The notes: a model not told the origin generated them from the letters alone. DNA of 64,000 nucleotides from Liolophura sinensis (GCF_032854445.1 NC_088301.1:1862001-1926000); one strand, 5' to 3'; shown: positions 11,541 through 25,592, counted from the stretch's first letter. Made by a program: numbers and translations.

Positions 11541-13085
11541 TAACAATTGAAATATGTACAGGATTTAGGTAAGCGATCTTCATGTAACACCGCCCAAGAG
11601 AGCACCATCAACCAATTGAGTGAGTGAGTAAGTGAGTGCTTGGGGTTTAACGTCGTACTCAACAATTTTTCAGTCATATGACGACGAAGGAATCATTAGG
11701 GTGCATGTACGTGTAATGTGCCTCCTTGTTGCAGGACGGATTTCCACCGCTCTTTTATTTAGTGCTGCTTCACTGAGACGACTTACCGAAGGCAAGTAAG
11801 CTGCCCCACCCGAGCCATTATACTGATACGGGTCAACCAGTCGTTGCACTATCCCCTTCATACTGAACGCCAAGCGAGGAAGTTACAACTTCCTCTTTTA
11901 AAGTCTTAGGTGTGACTCGATCAAGGATTGATCCTGGATCTACCGGTCCCGAAGTGGACGCTCTACCAACTGTGCTATCCGGGCCGGTCTCAACCAATTG
12001 ATTGTCAACATGTGAAATAAGTACAGGATTTAGGTCAGCGATCTTCGTGTAACACCGCACAAGAGAGCACCATCAACCAAATGGCTGTCAACATGTGAAG
12101 TAAGTACAGGATTTAGGGCAGCGATCTTCGTGTAACACCACGCAAGAGAGCACCATCAACCAAACGACTGTCAACATGTGAAATAAGTACAGGATTTAGG
12201 TCAGCGATCTTCGTGTAACACTGCACAAGAGAGCACCATCAACCAAATGGTTGTCAACATGTGAAATATGTACAGGATTTAGGGCAGCGACCTTCGTGTA
12301 ACACTGCACAAGAGAGCACCATCAACCAAATGGTTGTCAACATGTGAACTATGTACAGGATTTAGGTCAGCGATCTTCGTGTAACACCGCGCAAGAGAGC
12401 ACCATCAACCAAATGGTTGTCAACATGTGAAATATGTACAAGATTTAGGGCAGCGATCTTCGTGTAACACCGCACAAGAGAGCACCATCAACCAAACGAC
12501 TGTCAACATGTGAAATAAGTACAGGATTTAGGGCAGCGATCTTCGTGTAACACCGCGCAAGAGAGCACCATCAACCAAATGGTTGTCAACAGGTGAAATA
12601 TGTACAGGATTTAGGGCAGCGATCTTCGTGTAACACCGCACAAGAGAGCACCATCAACCAAATGATTGTCAACAGGTGAATTATGTACAAGATTTAGGGC
12701 AGTGATCTTCGTGTAACACCACGCAAGACAGCACCATCAACCAAATGGTTGTCAACACGTGAACTATGTACAAGATTTAGGTCAGCGATCTTCATGTAAC
12801 ACCACACAAGAGAGCACCATCAACCAAATGGTTGTCAACATGTGAACTATGTACAGGATTTAGGGCAGCGATTTTCATGTAACACTGCACAAGAAAGCAC
12901 CATCAACCAAACGATTGTCAACATGTGAACTATGTACGGGATTTAGGGCAGCGATCTTCATGTAACACCGCACAAAAGAGCACCATCAACCAAACGACTG
13001 TCAGCATGTGAAATATGTACAGGATTTAGGGCAGCGATCTTCATGTAACACCGCACAAGAGAGCACCATCAACCAACGGTTGTCT
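11541..13085. repeat. 83-bp satellite array
   Basis: About 14 copies of an 83-bp unit with landmarks GTACAGGATTTAGGGCAGCG, TCTTCGTGTAACACCGC, AAGAGAGCACCATCAACC and TTGTCAACATGTGAAATATG. It is interrupted at 11620-11990 by a SINE2 copy. Copies differ mainly at GGGCAG/GGTCAG, CGCAC/CGCGC and the AAATGG/AAACGA positions, so no long higher-order period is obvious. Confidence 0.95.
11620..11990 (-). mobile_element. SINE2, full-length with target-site duplication
   Basis: A 371-bp element inserted in the 83-bp satellite. CAACCAATTGA stands at both 11609-11619 and 11991-12001 and extends to 12 bp if the preceding T is counted. In sense (reverse) it starts with a tRNA-like head, A-box TAGCACAGTTGG (complement of 11966-11977) and B-box GGATCAATCC (complement of 11925-11934), and ends in a (CACT)n-type tail. 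The middle holds a 68-codon open frame shared with the copy at 34641-34938. Confidence 0.92.
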
Positions 13086-13353
13086 ACATGGCCTCTATGT
13101 AATGGAAGCGGCGTTATCTTGATATTTCCTGTCTGTGGAGAACGGTTACAAACCCATGTCCCTGGTGATTATAATGACGTCTTGTCGGAAGCTCATTGTT
13201 TCACAAAAAAAATTTCCCGCTGGTTCAACTGCAGCTTTGAGTCAGAAGGTTTGCCAGGTACCTGGTGAAATGGGTCATTGCGACGCGCTGACTCCTGTGG
13301 TGGATTGCCCCGGGCTCTTGTCAGTTTTCACATCTGGTCGATATTAGTGGAAT

Positions 13354-13525
<172 letters not shown>

Positions 13526-14500
13526 GATGAGATGTAAATATTTTCAGAGAAGTTTAAACGTTGCCTTAAATATACATTTAAACAAGCAATATTATTCAGG
13601 CCAAACCAAGTTGTCTGTACTTGTAGAAACCAAAGAAATGATCTTGGTTTAAAGGGATAATTAAAGAAAACTTTACCTATGCTTTAAAACAAAACAGCTG
13701 TTTGTTTTTGGGCAGTTTATTTTAAATATAAAATTATAAACCATTATGGTTTACAGGTGGTTTATGTATAGATCAGGTGGGGCTTGTTAATATTTGTAAC
13801 TTTGCCTAAATCCTCGCCCAGTGAAGAAGGTATTAACGGGAACTCTTACTGGATGCGTATCTCTGTTGTAAAGATTCTCTGGTGTTGGAAATTAAGGGAC
13901 AACTAATTTTGGAAACTAACAGGGCCATACAAAACGTTATCAGTTTGAACCATATAAGGTCGATAAATTCAGGTACCGGTAAAGAAATTAATGTATTCAC
14001 GTGGAACTGAACATGATTCTTAATTGAAACCAATTTGACATTAATTTTTAAACCTTATCTGCGGAATTGCTATATCTGCTGTAATTTATTATATTGCCCA
14101 ATAAAATTGTCGTCTGTACATACATGTATATGTCATTAATATATACGGTGGTTTTGATTATCCCTCAGGACGTGATACTGTGCATGCTGTATTTATACGC
14201 CAGCCTCAGCCGGTTGTCGTCACTAGGCCTATATGGGCAAGATTGTAATTCGATCGGCGAGGCGTGCAATGACATTATGTCATAATATTATACAGTGCTA
14301 AGCATCTTTGTCGTTGAGCAATTATATGTGACAGAAGTATTTGAATTGTGCATGGCCTCGAGACGGATTAGAGAGATTTAAAAAGAGAGCTGAGACGTAT
14401 AATGTTACTGTAATGATGAAAAATGATGACACCTTAACCTCTACACTGATTTAGTAAAAGATTGCATCTAATTACACTACTCAGATGACATGAAGAAATG

Positions 14501-14502
<2 letters not shown>
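13526..14502. other. Intergenic, nothing recognised
   Basis: AT-rich. At 13650 a TTTAAAGGGATAATTAAAG stretch resembles one end of a TTAA-type MITE, but I could not find its partner end. No gene was recognised. Confidence 0.5.

Positions 14503-14551
<49 letters not shown>
14503..14551. repeat. (AT)n microsatellite
   Basis: Uninterrupted AT dinucleotide run of about 48 bp. Confidence 0.97.
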
Positions 14552-14554
<3 letters not shown>

Positions 14555-14947
14555 GTCTTGCTGTATGCGTGGGCTATGCAGCACAGTTTGCCGCATTAAT
14601 ACACGAAACTATGAATTCGTTTCATAATATTGCAGATTATTGAGGATTGCACATTCCATTGTCTGTAACTGGGATTACTTTCATGGAGTCAGATTTGGCT
14701 TTACCATTTCAGATGAGGCTTGATAGTGGATTAAAAGGGCCGAAGACTTACTTCATCAACCAAGCACATCATTAGACTGTGGCATACCTATTATGATACA
14801 CTTATATTGTTGTGTCGTGCTGACGTTTATTTTTAATTTTTTTGTGAAAACATGACCTATAAGGCATACAGTGATAAACTGCTGTAAACTGTCTCAGAAC
14901 AAAATAGCATGTGTTCATTTCCTGCTTATACACGTGGGAATTGCTGC

Positions 14948-15225
14948 ATGGAGAAAATGTCCATAGGTGGAGATGTCCATATAATTATATACATGTGGGT
15001 TGGAATGTCCAATGAGGGAATTCTCCAATGGAGAAAATGTCCATACGGGTAATTGTCCGATGTGAAAAATGTCCATATGGGGAAAATGTCCGATGGGGAA
15101 AATGTTTATACGGGGGAAATGTCCGATGGGGAAAATGTCCATATGGGGAAAATGTCCGATGGGGAAAATGTTCATACGGGGGAAATGTCCGATGGGGAAA
15201 ATGTTGATATGGGGGAAATGTCCGG
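14948..15225. repeat. Short-period (16-17 bp) tandem array
   Basis: Alternating blocks of the type TGTCCGATGGGGAAAA and TGTCCATATGGGGAAAA give a 33-bp dimer period at the right end. The left part (from 14948) is a looser, older version. The Met-Ser-Asp-Gly-Glu repeats readable here are a consequence of the array. Confidence 0.9.
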
Positions 15226-17354
15226 GCTATACCAACGCCCGTCGGGCCGGAAGCAATAGATTCATTATAGCAACTTTGGATTTATAACTGGGGTCTTACC
15301 ACTTGTCTCTGTACTATTTATTATGCATATTTGTCCAGACTGTGAAATGCTTTCAATACGCATTTTCTAAGCATGTAAATATAATCGTAATCTGCTTTGC
15401 AAATGTACATGTCGTTTGATCTGCAAACCATGGTGTGAAATACATTCCGTACTTCTTGAAACAAGCCACGTCTTCTCGCATTTCATTCGCCCACGGTTAT
15501 AAGCCTGTCAACAACATGATGAATGGCTTCTCTCAGTAATTTGTTTTGATGCGAAATGAAGTCTAGGTCTCAAACGTCTTTTGTCCGAGATGAACTCAGA
15601 TGATTTGCGGTAGAGACTCTGGCGCCAATTTATTCGTCGCTTTGTATTAATTACAACTGCGCCTGGCTTTTCTTTATGTCAGTTTTTTTTAACATGGTGT
15701 CAGCATGATTACTGCATGCTGAACGGCGATTATTTACACACCTACCCGATCAAATAAATGTATGAATAAATACTTACATTTGCCTACTGTTTAAATATGT
15801 TAAAATCTATAGTACAGGATCAGTACATGTTTTATTATCAGCTTGAATAAAATTTGATTAAATAAAGTAATTCATAACATGCGCCTGTACCTAGTATTGA
15901 GAGTAACTGACAATCTAATGACTCATGACACATGAGGACTGAATCTGAAATCTTCTTTATATTTACATTATGTCCATGGTGTCACTTGATATATTTCACA
16001 AAAATATTTTGGGTTTTCAAGTTAATGCCTAAGTGCCTATGCCTAATTGTTTACCTTGTAAATATTGTATCGACACTCCCCTATATGGTCCACCGCAGAA
16101 AGCTCTATATTCCTATTATGGCTTTCAATGACTTTTACTTCAGTTTTTATTTCGTATTATGTTGTGACTGCTCGTGAAAATAACAATGAAAAATGAACAA
16201 AATTAGATCTACTGGTGAGCTGCACGGTCAACATTATAACTATGCGTTAAATCTCAGCATAATTCAGTGCTTCCGCAGCCATGCGTTTGGGTTTATGACA
16301 GTGGAGTGGCTTCACACATTCACTGCAGTGTTGGCACGACCTTTGCGTTAGCAGCTGCGTTTAGATATATGATTCTGTTACACCATCAATCTACCTCAGC
16401 AATAAATCCTGTCCGATGCGTTATAAAATGTGATATGTTCTATTCCCTCAACATTAACGCTTGCGTGAAACAATGGTGCGGTGTGCTCTAAAACACTTGA
16501 GTGTGTTTCACGCAATACCATGTACCACAGTCAAGAGGCAAAGCACAAGGGCCATGGCTGCGATTAGTGGGTTCATTTTTGTCGGGAGGGTTTCAACAGT
16601 TCACTTTGGGATAAACACCGCCAAACTGTATGTACCAGAGCACCCATCAGGTAGTGATAGTCAAATTATATTGTTTCCTTTATCAAAGGTGTGGGTGTAA
16701 CATTTAAGACTGCCAAAAGATTTTTGCAAATTTCAATAGCGGAAAGAAAATTGTTAAAAGACTAAATGTACATAAAAAAACATTCCGTGTAATGTACACA
16801 CCTGGTACCTATCAGTCAGCTCGATGGTAACAAAAAATGTGTCTACAAGGCAATTGATGTACATATCCAAATACGTTGCAAAACAGGTAAAGGTCACGGA
16901 AAAAGATGACTGTTATTTTACATGACTTGGTGCACATGTGATACAAATTTGTTAAAGATTTCTTAATAAGAAGAACAGACTTTTTATTACCGTGTCAAAA
17001 AATGTAACTTAAATTATCCAAAAAACCTAGGGAAAATAAGTCAAGGTAACAGAAAGCCAATAGGTTTCTCGCCAACACGTACGGAGTTTCCTGCATATGC
17101 TCCATTGAAGATATGGTAAGACTTTAGTAAAAATGGCTGCAGTACAACTTTTCAAGATACAGTGTCTCAACAGACATAAACAAAGAAACACTTTTACATC
17201 ATCGTTCCTTGGAATGTTAAACAGCTAACAAGAAATACCTTATATACGGAAACCATAGGCTTAAAATGACTGCAATATAGCCGTCCATTTTGTAGGGGCT
17301 CAATCACATTTTCAGGTGTTTCTGTTCTAAGTAATACTAGATCTACATTCTGCT
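15226..17354. other. Intergenic, nothing recognised
   Basis: About 2.1 kb without a recognised gene or repeat. A hairpin with perfect 11-base arms (TTGCGTGAAAC at 16461-16471 and its complement at 16505-16515, loop 33) is noted. Frames near 15932-16177 and 16267-16700 have no family resemblance. Confidence 0.55.
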
Positions 17355-17545
17355 TACTGGCAATCTGGATGTTAGTGTTCCCTATTTCAATTTTAAGGAG
17401 TAGATGGTCACATCAATTCACATATTTGGCTTGTGAAAATTTCAAATCATTTTGAGCTGTGTGGAAAAAAGATTGCCATGCAGTTTTGTTGTTGACAATC
17501 ACTGCTTTAGTTCAACACATCTGGTCTAGTTTTGGTTTCGTTTCA

Positions 17546-18833
17546 GGGGTGAGCGTTCACACTAACCGTGCCCCAGTTATGAGCTCCTCGTGCAGATGTT
17601 ATGTGCTTTCTTTCATGGCAATGACAGATCGATATTATACAAAAATATAAATATAGGCTTGGTGTATGCATGTGTAGAACCAGCTACATATACATGGAGT
17701 TGTGTTAAGAAAACACAGTATATGAGATCTAAACGCTTTCTTTTCTTTGTTTATTACTTGTTTGATATTCTCCACCGCAGTTCTGAACTTTTGCCTCATT
17801 TGAACATTAGGTTTAAAGATATGTGCAGCTAGAAGAGAACATGGGTTTTATCCTCAAGGCACATGGATTTCTGAAGGGTAACATTTTGAGGGGTAATTCG
17901 TGACAATCCAGGTGTTAGTGTTCTTTATTTCAATTTTGAAGAGAAGATGGATCCATCAATATATATGACTGCCTTGCGATGTGAAAGAAGCTGATGTTAA
18001 TCCAATGAATGTGATAGAGATATACAAACTGAATTCCTTGGCAAGGGAAATGAATGTGTAAATGATGTAGCTTTGAGAGGTTTCCCACGGGCTGTGTCCG
18101 GTTGCCTCTCACCATAATGCTCGCCGCCGTCGTTTAAGTGAAATATTCCTAAGTCCGGCGTAAAACACCAATCAAATAGATAATTAAACAAACTGGATTC
18201 CTTGACGAGGGAAATGAATGTGTAAATGATCTAGCTATATGGACTCGCGTGTATCAGCTTAGACGTTTTAGCCCTTGGTACATTATCTGTAATACGTTTT
18301 TGGATGTATGAGTAAAAGTGGTGAATGGATGGGAAACCCGTTTCACATTTGGCCGATTTACGTGTGAGTGGCGCAACGGGCAAGTAACTAATATTTATTT
18401 TACCTTTGAGAGGTTTCCCACGGGCTGTGTCCGGTTGCCTCTCACCATATTGCTCGTCGCCGTCGTATAAAAGAAATATTTCTGAGTACGGCGTAAAACA
18501 ACAATAAAATAAATAATTAAACAAACTGGATTCCTTGACGAGGGAAATGAATGTATAAATGATCTAGCTATGTGTGTATCGCGTGTATCAGCTTTGACGT
18601 TTGAGCCCTGGGCATATTATCTGTAATACGTCTTTGGATGTATAAAGAAAGAGGTGAATGGATGGGTAACCCGTTTCACCTTTGCCAGTGAGTACCTAAT
18701 CTTTATTTTAACTTAGAGAGGAAATACGCAGGCTTAAATTTACAGGTTTGGCTTGTGAAAAATCCACCGATTTCTAACTGTGTCACATAATGTCTGTTGG
18801 GCCTCGTCATTTCTTTCTTTATATTTGTTTTCA
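17546..18833. repeat. Array unit 0 (type B, deleted module A)
   Basis: Module A is reduced to its palindrome and its last part (GCCCCAGTTATGAGC...). Module B follows, with two SINE1 core/tail pieces at about 18075-18185 and 18410-18520. Being at the edge, it is more diverged than inner units. Confidence 0.85.
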
Positions 18834-20170
18834 GGGGTGAGCGTTCACGCTAACCCCCAGAGTAAAAATTCTCCACCCGATCACCCCAGGTTACCCCCGG
18901 CTAGATTACCATCCGCAGGTTTTTTTTTTTTAGGTGATCGCAGATCTCAAGCCTACCGATTTCTCGGCAAACCCTCGACCTGTGGGCTCCCGCCTTGCTG
19001 ATCACGGATACCCCGGTGACAATTAACTCCGATCCGTTGGTAGTGTACACCTATTACTCTTTTTCCCGTGCCCCAGGTGTGGGCCCCATGTGCAGATGTT
19101 CCGTGTTTTTGTTCAAGGCAATGACAGATCTATATTATAGAAGACATAAGTAAATGCTTGATGTATGCATGTGTAGAACCAGCCACATATATATGGAGTT
19201 GTGTGAAGAAAACACAGTATATGAAATCTAAACGCTTTCTTTTCTTTGTTTATTACTTGTTTGATATTCTCCACCGCAGTTCTGAACTTTTGCCTCATTT
19301 GAACATTAGGTCTATATAACTGTGTGTAGCTCGAAGAGAACAACGCTTTTTTTCCTCAAGGCACATGGATTTCTGAAGGGTAACATTTTGAGGGGTAATT
19401 CGTGACAATCCAGGTGTTAATGTTCTTTATTTCAATTTTGAAGAGAAGATGGATCCGTCAATATACACAATTGCCTTGCGCTGTGAAAGAAAGTGATGTT
19501 AATCCAATGAATGTGAAAGAGACACACAAACTGGATTCCTTGACAAGGGAAATGAATGTGTAAATGATCTAGCTATATGGACTCGCGTGTATCAGCTTAG
19601 ACGTTTTAGCCCTCGGTACATTATCTGTAATGCGTTTTTGGATGTATGAATAAAAGTGGTGAATTGATGGGAAACCCGTTTTACATTTGGCCGATTTACG
19701 TGTGAGTGGCGCAACGTGCAAGTAACTAATATTTATTTTACCTTTGAGAGGTTTCCCACGGGCTGTGTCCGGTTGCCTCTCACCATAATGCTCGTCGCCG
19801 TCGTATAAGTGAAATATTCCTGAGTACAGCGTAAAACAACAATAAAATAAATAATTAAACAAACTGGATTCTTTGACGAGGGAAATGAATGTATAAATGA
19901 TCTAGCTATATGGACTCGCGTGTATCAGCTTAGACGTTTGAGCCCTGGGCATATTATCTGCAATACGTCTTTGGATGTATAAAGAAAGAGGTGAATGGAT
20001 GGGAAACCCGTTTCACCTTTGCCAGTGAGTACCTAATCTTTATTTTAACTTAGAGAGGGAATACGCAGGCTTAAATTTACATGTTTGGCTTGTGAAAAAT
20101 CCACCGATTTCTAACTGTGTCACACAATGTCTGTTGAGCCTCGTCATTTCTTTCTTTATACTTGTTTTCA
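18834..20170. repeat. Array unit 1 (type B)
   Basis: Full module A with a 12-T run, module B, one SINE1 piece (about 19743-19858), then the closing segment ending in a pyrimidine-rich TTCTTTATACTTGTTTTCAG just before the next module A. The part from about 19575 on is nearly identical to 23307-23900. Confidence 0.9.
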
Positions 20171-21061
20171 GGGGTGAGCGTTCACGCTAACCCCCAGAGT
20201 AAAAATTCTCCACCCGATCACCCCAGGTTACCCCCGGCTAGATTACCATCCGCAGGTTTTTTTTTTAGGTGGTCGCTGATCTCAAGCCTACCGATTTCTC
20301 GGCAAACCCTCGACCTGTGGGCTCCCGCCTTGCTGATCACGGGTACCCCGGTGGAAATTAACTCTGATCAGTTGGTAGTGTACATCTATTACTCTTTTTC
20401 CCGTGTCCCAGGTGTGGGCTCAAAGGTCAGATGTTAACTTTTTTTAAGGTCGATCATGAAAACCCTTTCGCCTGAAATGTGAATCTAATAATATTGGCGG
20501 AAGATAATGCCAAAGTTTGTTCGCACATAACACACAGTACAAGATTCACTTACAAAAGATACAAGTCAATGAACCGCCAATGAGTGTAGCGAGGGATCTT
20601 TTATCCAGCAGTTCAAAGAGTTTGAGATAAACACTGAGCACTACGTTATATCTACAGTATTAACATTTATCAGATTGTGAATGGGAATTTAAGTATGCCT
20701 TGCGCTGTGAAAGAAAGTGATGTTAAACCAATGAATGTGAAAGAGACATACAAATTGGATTCTTTGACAAGGGAAAGGAATGTATAAATGATGTAGCTAT
20801 ATGGACTTGAGTGTATCAGCTTAGACGTTTGAGTCCTGGGCATATTATCTGCAATACACATTTGGATGTATAAAGAAAGAGGTGAATGGATGGGAAACCC
20901 GTTTCACATTTGCCAGTGAATAACTAATCTTTATTTTAACTAAGAGAGGAAATACGCAGGCTTAAATTTACATGTTTGGCTTGTGAAAAATCCACCGATT
21001 TCTAACTGTGTCACACAATGTCTGTTGAGCCTCGTCATTTCCTTCTTTATATTTGTTTTCA
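20171..21061. repeat. Array unit 2 (type C, 891 bp)
   Basis: Module A, then module C (about 20436-20690), then the closing segment. The reverse-strand frame of module C that is open in the three other copies is broken here by a TGG to TGA change. Confidence 0.88.
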
Positions 21062-22393
21062 GGGGTGAGCGTTCACGCTAACCCCCAGAGTAAAAATTCT
21101 CCACCCGATCACCCCAGGTTACCCCCGGCTAGATTACCATCCGCAGGATTTTTTTTTAGGTGATCGCAGATCTCAAGCCTACCGATTTCTCGGCAAACCC
21201 TCGACCTGTGGGCTCCCGCCTTGTTGATCACGGGTACCCCGGTGACAATTGACTCCGATCCGTTGGTAGTTTACACCTATTACTCTTTCTCCCGTGTCCC
21301 AGGTGTGGGCTCCATGTGCAGATGTTCCGTGTTTTTGTTCAAGGCAACGACAGATCTATATTATAGAAGACATAAGTAAAGGCTTGGTGTATGCATGTGT
21401 AGAACCAGCTACATATACATAGAGTTGTGTGAAGAAAAGACAGTATATGAAATCTAAACGCTTTCTTTTCTTTGTTTATTACTTGTTTGATATTCTCCAC
21501 CGCAGTTCTGAACTTTTGCCTCATTTGAACATTAGGTTTAAAGATATGTGCAGCTCGAAGAGAACATGGGTTTTATCCTCAAGGCACATGGATTTCTGAA
21601 GGGTAACATTTTGAGGGGTAATTCGTGACAATCCAGGTGTTAATGTTCTTTATTTCAATTTTGAAGAGAAGATGGATCCATCAATATATATGACTGCCTT
21701 GCGATGTGAAAGAAGCTGATGTTAATCCAATGAATGTGATAGAGATATACAAACTGAATTCCTTGGCAAGGGAAATAAATGTATAAATGATGTATCTATA
21801 TGCTCTGACGTGAATCAGGTTAGACGTTTTAGCCCTCGCTACATTATCTGTAATGCGTTTTTGGATGTATTAATAAAAGTAGCGAATGGATGGGAAACCC
21901 GTTTCACATTTGGCCGATTTACGTGTGAGTGGCGCAACGGGCAAGTAACTAATCTTTTTTCTAGCTTTGAGAGGTTTCCCACGGGCTGTGTCCGGTTGCC
22001 TCTCACCATAATGCTCGTCGCCGTCGTATAAGTAAAATATTCCTGAGTACGGCGTAAAACACCAGTCAGATAGATCATTAAACAAACTAGATTCCTTGAC
22101 AAGGGAAATGAATGTATAAATGATGTAGCTATATGGACTCGCGTGTATCAGCTTAGACGTTTAAACCCTCGGTACATTATCTGTAACGCTTTTTGGATGC
22201 ATGAATAAAAGAGGTGAATGGATGGGAAACCCGTTTCACCTTTGCCAGTGAATAACTAATCTTTATTTTAACTTAGAGAGGGAAAACGCAGGTTTAAATT
22301 TGAATGTTTGGCTTGTGAAAAATCCACCTATTTCTAACTGTGTCACATAATGTCTGTTGGGCCTCGTCATTTCCTTCTTTATATTTGTTTTCA
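21062..22393. repeat. Array unit 3 (type B)
   Basis: Module A, module B, one SINE1 core/tail piece (about 21965-22075) and the closing segment. Order as in unit 1. Confidence 0.9.
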
Positions 22394-23900
22394 GGGGTGA
22401 GCGCTCACGCTAACCCCCAGAGTAAAAATTCTCCACCCGATCACCCCAGGTTACCCCCGGCTAGATTACCATCCGCAGGTTTTTTTTTAGGTGATCGCAG
22501 ATCTCAAGCCTACCGATTTCTCGGCAAACCCTCGACCTGTGGGCCCCCGCCTTGCTGATCACGGGTACCCCGGTGACAATTAACTCCGATCCGTTGGTAG
22601 TGTACACCTATTACTCTTTTTCCCGTGCCCCAGGTGTGGGCCCCATGTGCAGATGTTCTGTGTTTTTGTTCAAGGCAACGACAGATCTATATTATAGAAG
22701 ACATAAGTAAAGGCTTGATGTATGCATGTGTAGAACCAACCACATATATATGGAGTTGTGTGAAGAAAAGACAGTATATAAAATCTAAACGCTTTCTTTT
22801 CTTTGTTTATTACTTGTTTGATATTCTCCACCGCAGTTCTGAACTTTTGCCTCATTTGAACATTAGGTTTAAAGCTGTGTGTAGCTCGAAGAGAACATGG
22901 GTTTTATCCTCAAGGCACATGGATTTCTGAAGGGTAACATTTTGAGGGGTAATTCGTGACAATCCAGGTGTTAGTGTTCTTTATTTCAGTTTTGAAGAGA
23001 AGATGGATCCATAAATATACACAACTGCCTTGCGCTGTGAAAGAAAGTGATGTTAATCCAATGAATGTGAAAGAGACACACAAACTGGATTCCTTGACAA
23101 GGGAAATGAATGTGTAAATGATGAAGCTATATGGACAATCCAGGTGTTAGTGTTCTTTATTTCAGTTTTGAAGAGAAGATGGATCCATAAATATACACAA
23201 CTGCCTTGCGCTGTGAAAGAAAGTGATGTTAATCCAATGAATGTGAAAGAGACACACAAACTGGATTCCTTGACAAGGGAAATGAATGTGTAAATGATGA
23301 AGCTATATGGACTCGCGTGTATCAGCTTAGACGTTTTAGCCCTCGGTACATTATCTGTAATGCGTTTTTGGATGTATGAATAAAAGTGGTGAATTGATGG
23401 GAAACCCGTTTTACATTTGGCCGATTTACGTGTGAGTGGCGCAACGTGCAAGTAACTAATATTTATTTTACCTTTGAGAGGTTTCCCACGGGCTGTGTCC
23501 GGTTGCCTCTCACCATAATGCTCGTCGCCGTCGTATAAGTGAAATATTCCTGAGTACAGCGTAAAACAACAATAAAATAAATAATTAAACAAACTGGATT
23601 CTTTGACGAGGGAAATGAATGTATAAATGATCTAGCTATATGGACTCGCGTGTATCAGCTTAGACGTTTGAGCCCTGGGCATATTATCTGCAATACGTCT
23701 TTGGATGTATAAAGAAAGAGGTGAATGGATGGGAAACCCGTTTCACCTTTGCCAGTGAGTACCTAATCTTTATTTTAACTTAGAGAGGGAATACGCAGGC
23801 TTAAATTTACATGTTTGGCTTGTGAAAAATCCACCGATTTCTAACTGTGTCACACAATGTCTGTTGGGCCTCGTCATTTCTTTCTTTATACTTGTTTTCA
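22394..23900. repeat. Array unit 4 (type B, with 176-bp duplication)
   Basis: Longer than its neighbours (1507 bp) because 22961-23136 is repeated immediately as 23137-23312, with no difference that I could see. It has one SINE1 piece at about 23473-23588. Confidence 0.92.
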
Positions 23901-25592
23901 GGGGTGAGCGTTCACGCTAACCCCCAGAGTAAAAATTCTCCACCCGATCACCCCAGGTTACCCCCGGCTAGATTACCATCCGCAGGTTTTTTTTTTTTAG
24001 GTGATCGCAGATCTCAAGCCTACCGATTTCTCGGCAAACCCTCGACCTGTGGGCCCCCCCCGCCTTGCTGATCACGGGTACCCCGGTGACAATTAACTCC
24101 GATCCGTTGGTAGTGTACACCTATTACTCTTTTTCCAGTGTCCCAGGTGTGGGCTCCATGTGCAGATGTTCCGTGTTTTTGTTCAAGGCAACGACAGATC
24201 TATATTATAGAAGACATAAGTAAATGCTTGATGTATGCATGTGTAGAACCAACCACATATATATGGAGTTGTGTGAAGAAAATACAATATATAATATCTA
24301 AACGCTTTCTTTTCTTTGTTTATTACTTGTTTGATATTCTCCACCGCAGTTCTGAACTTTTGCCTAATTTGAACATTAGGTTTAAAGCTGTGTGTAGCTC
24401 GAAGAGAAGATGGGTTTTCCACAAGGCACATGGATTTCTGAAGGGTAACATTTTGAGGGGTAATTCGTGACAATCCAGGTGTTAGTGTTCTTTATTTCAA
24501 TTTTGAAGAGAAGATGGATCCATCAATATATATAACTGTCTTGGGCTGTGAAAGAAGCCGGTGTTAATCCAATGAATGTGAAAGAGATATACAAACTGAA
24601 TTCCTTGACAAGGGAAATGAATGTGTAAATGATGAAGCTATATGGACTCGCGTGTATCAGCTTAGACGTTTTAGCCCTCGGTACATTATCTGTAATGCGT
24701 TTTTGGATGTATGAATGGAAGTGGTAAATTCATGGGAAACCCGTTTCACATTTAGCTGATTTACGTGTGAGTGGCGCAAAGGGCAAGTAACTAATCTTTA
24801 TTTTAGCTTTGAGAGGTTTCCCACGGGCTGTGTCCGGTTGCCTCTTACCATAATGCTCGCCGCAGTCGTATAAGTGAAATATTCCTGAGTACAGCGTAAA
24901 ACACCAATCATGTAGATAATTAAACAAACTGGATTCCTTGACGAGGTAAATGAATATATAAATGATGTAGCTATATGCCACTGACGTGTATCAGCTTAGA
25001 CGTTTTAGCCCTTGGTACATTATCTGTAATACGTTTTTGGATGTATGAGTAAAAGTGGTGAATGGATGGAAAACCCGTTTTCCATTTGGCCGATTTACGT
25101 GTGAGTGGCACAACGGGCAAGTAACTAATCTTTATTTTAGCTTTGAGAGGTTTCCCACGGGCTGTGTCCGGTTGCCTCTTACCATAATGCTCGCCGCAGT
25201 CGTATAAGTCAAATATTCCTGAGTACGGCGTAAAACACCAATCAAATAGATAATTAAACAAACTGGATTCTTTGACAAGGGAAATGAATGTATAAATGAT
25301 GTAGCTATATGGACTCGCGTGTATCAGCTTAGACGTTTTAGCCCTTGGTATATTATCTGTAATACCTTTTTGGATGTATGAGTAAAAGTGGTGAATGGAT
25401 GGGAAACCCGTTTCACATTTGGCCGATTTAACTGTGGGGCGCAACGGGCAAGTAACTAATCTTTATTTTTGTCTTGAGAGGGAATACGCAGGCTTAAATT
25501 TGTATGTTTGGCTTGTGAAAATCCACCTATTTCTGACTGTGTCACACAATGTCTGTTGAGTCTCGTCATTTCCTTCTTTATATTTGTTTTCA
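23901..25592. repeat. Array unit 5 (type B, two SINE1 pieces)
   Basis: 1692 bp. The SINE1-containing segment of module B is present twice in tandem (SINE1 pieces at about 24812-24925 and 25140-25258), which explains the extra length. Confidence 0.88.

Noticed and set aside
18780-19001. Proline-rich frame of module A (recurs in most units)
   Set aside because: The poly(T) run of variable length in the middle shifts the frame between copies, so no common protein is encoded.
23053-23592. 179-codon reverse frame and its relatives at 18231, 19569, 25000, 26901 and 29612
   Set aside because: They run through module B and embedded SINE1 pieces of the macro-array, with stops in other units and no protein resemblance.
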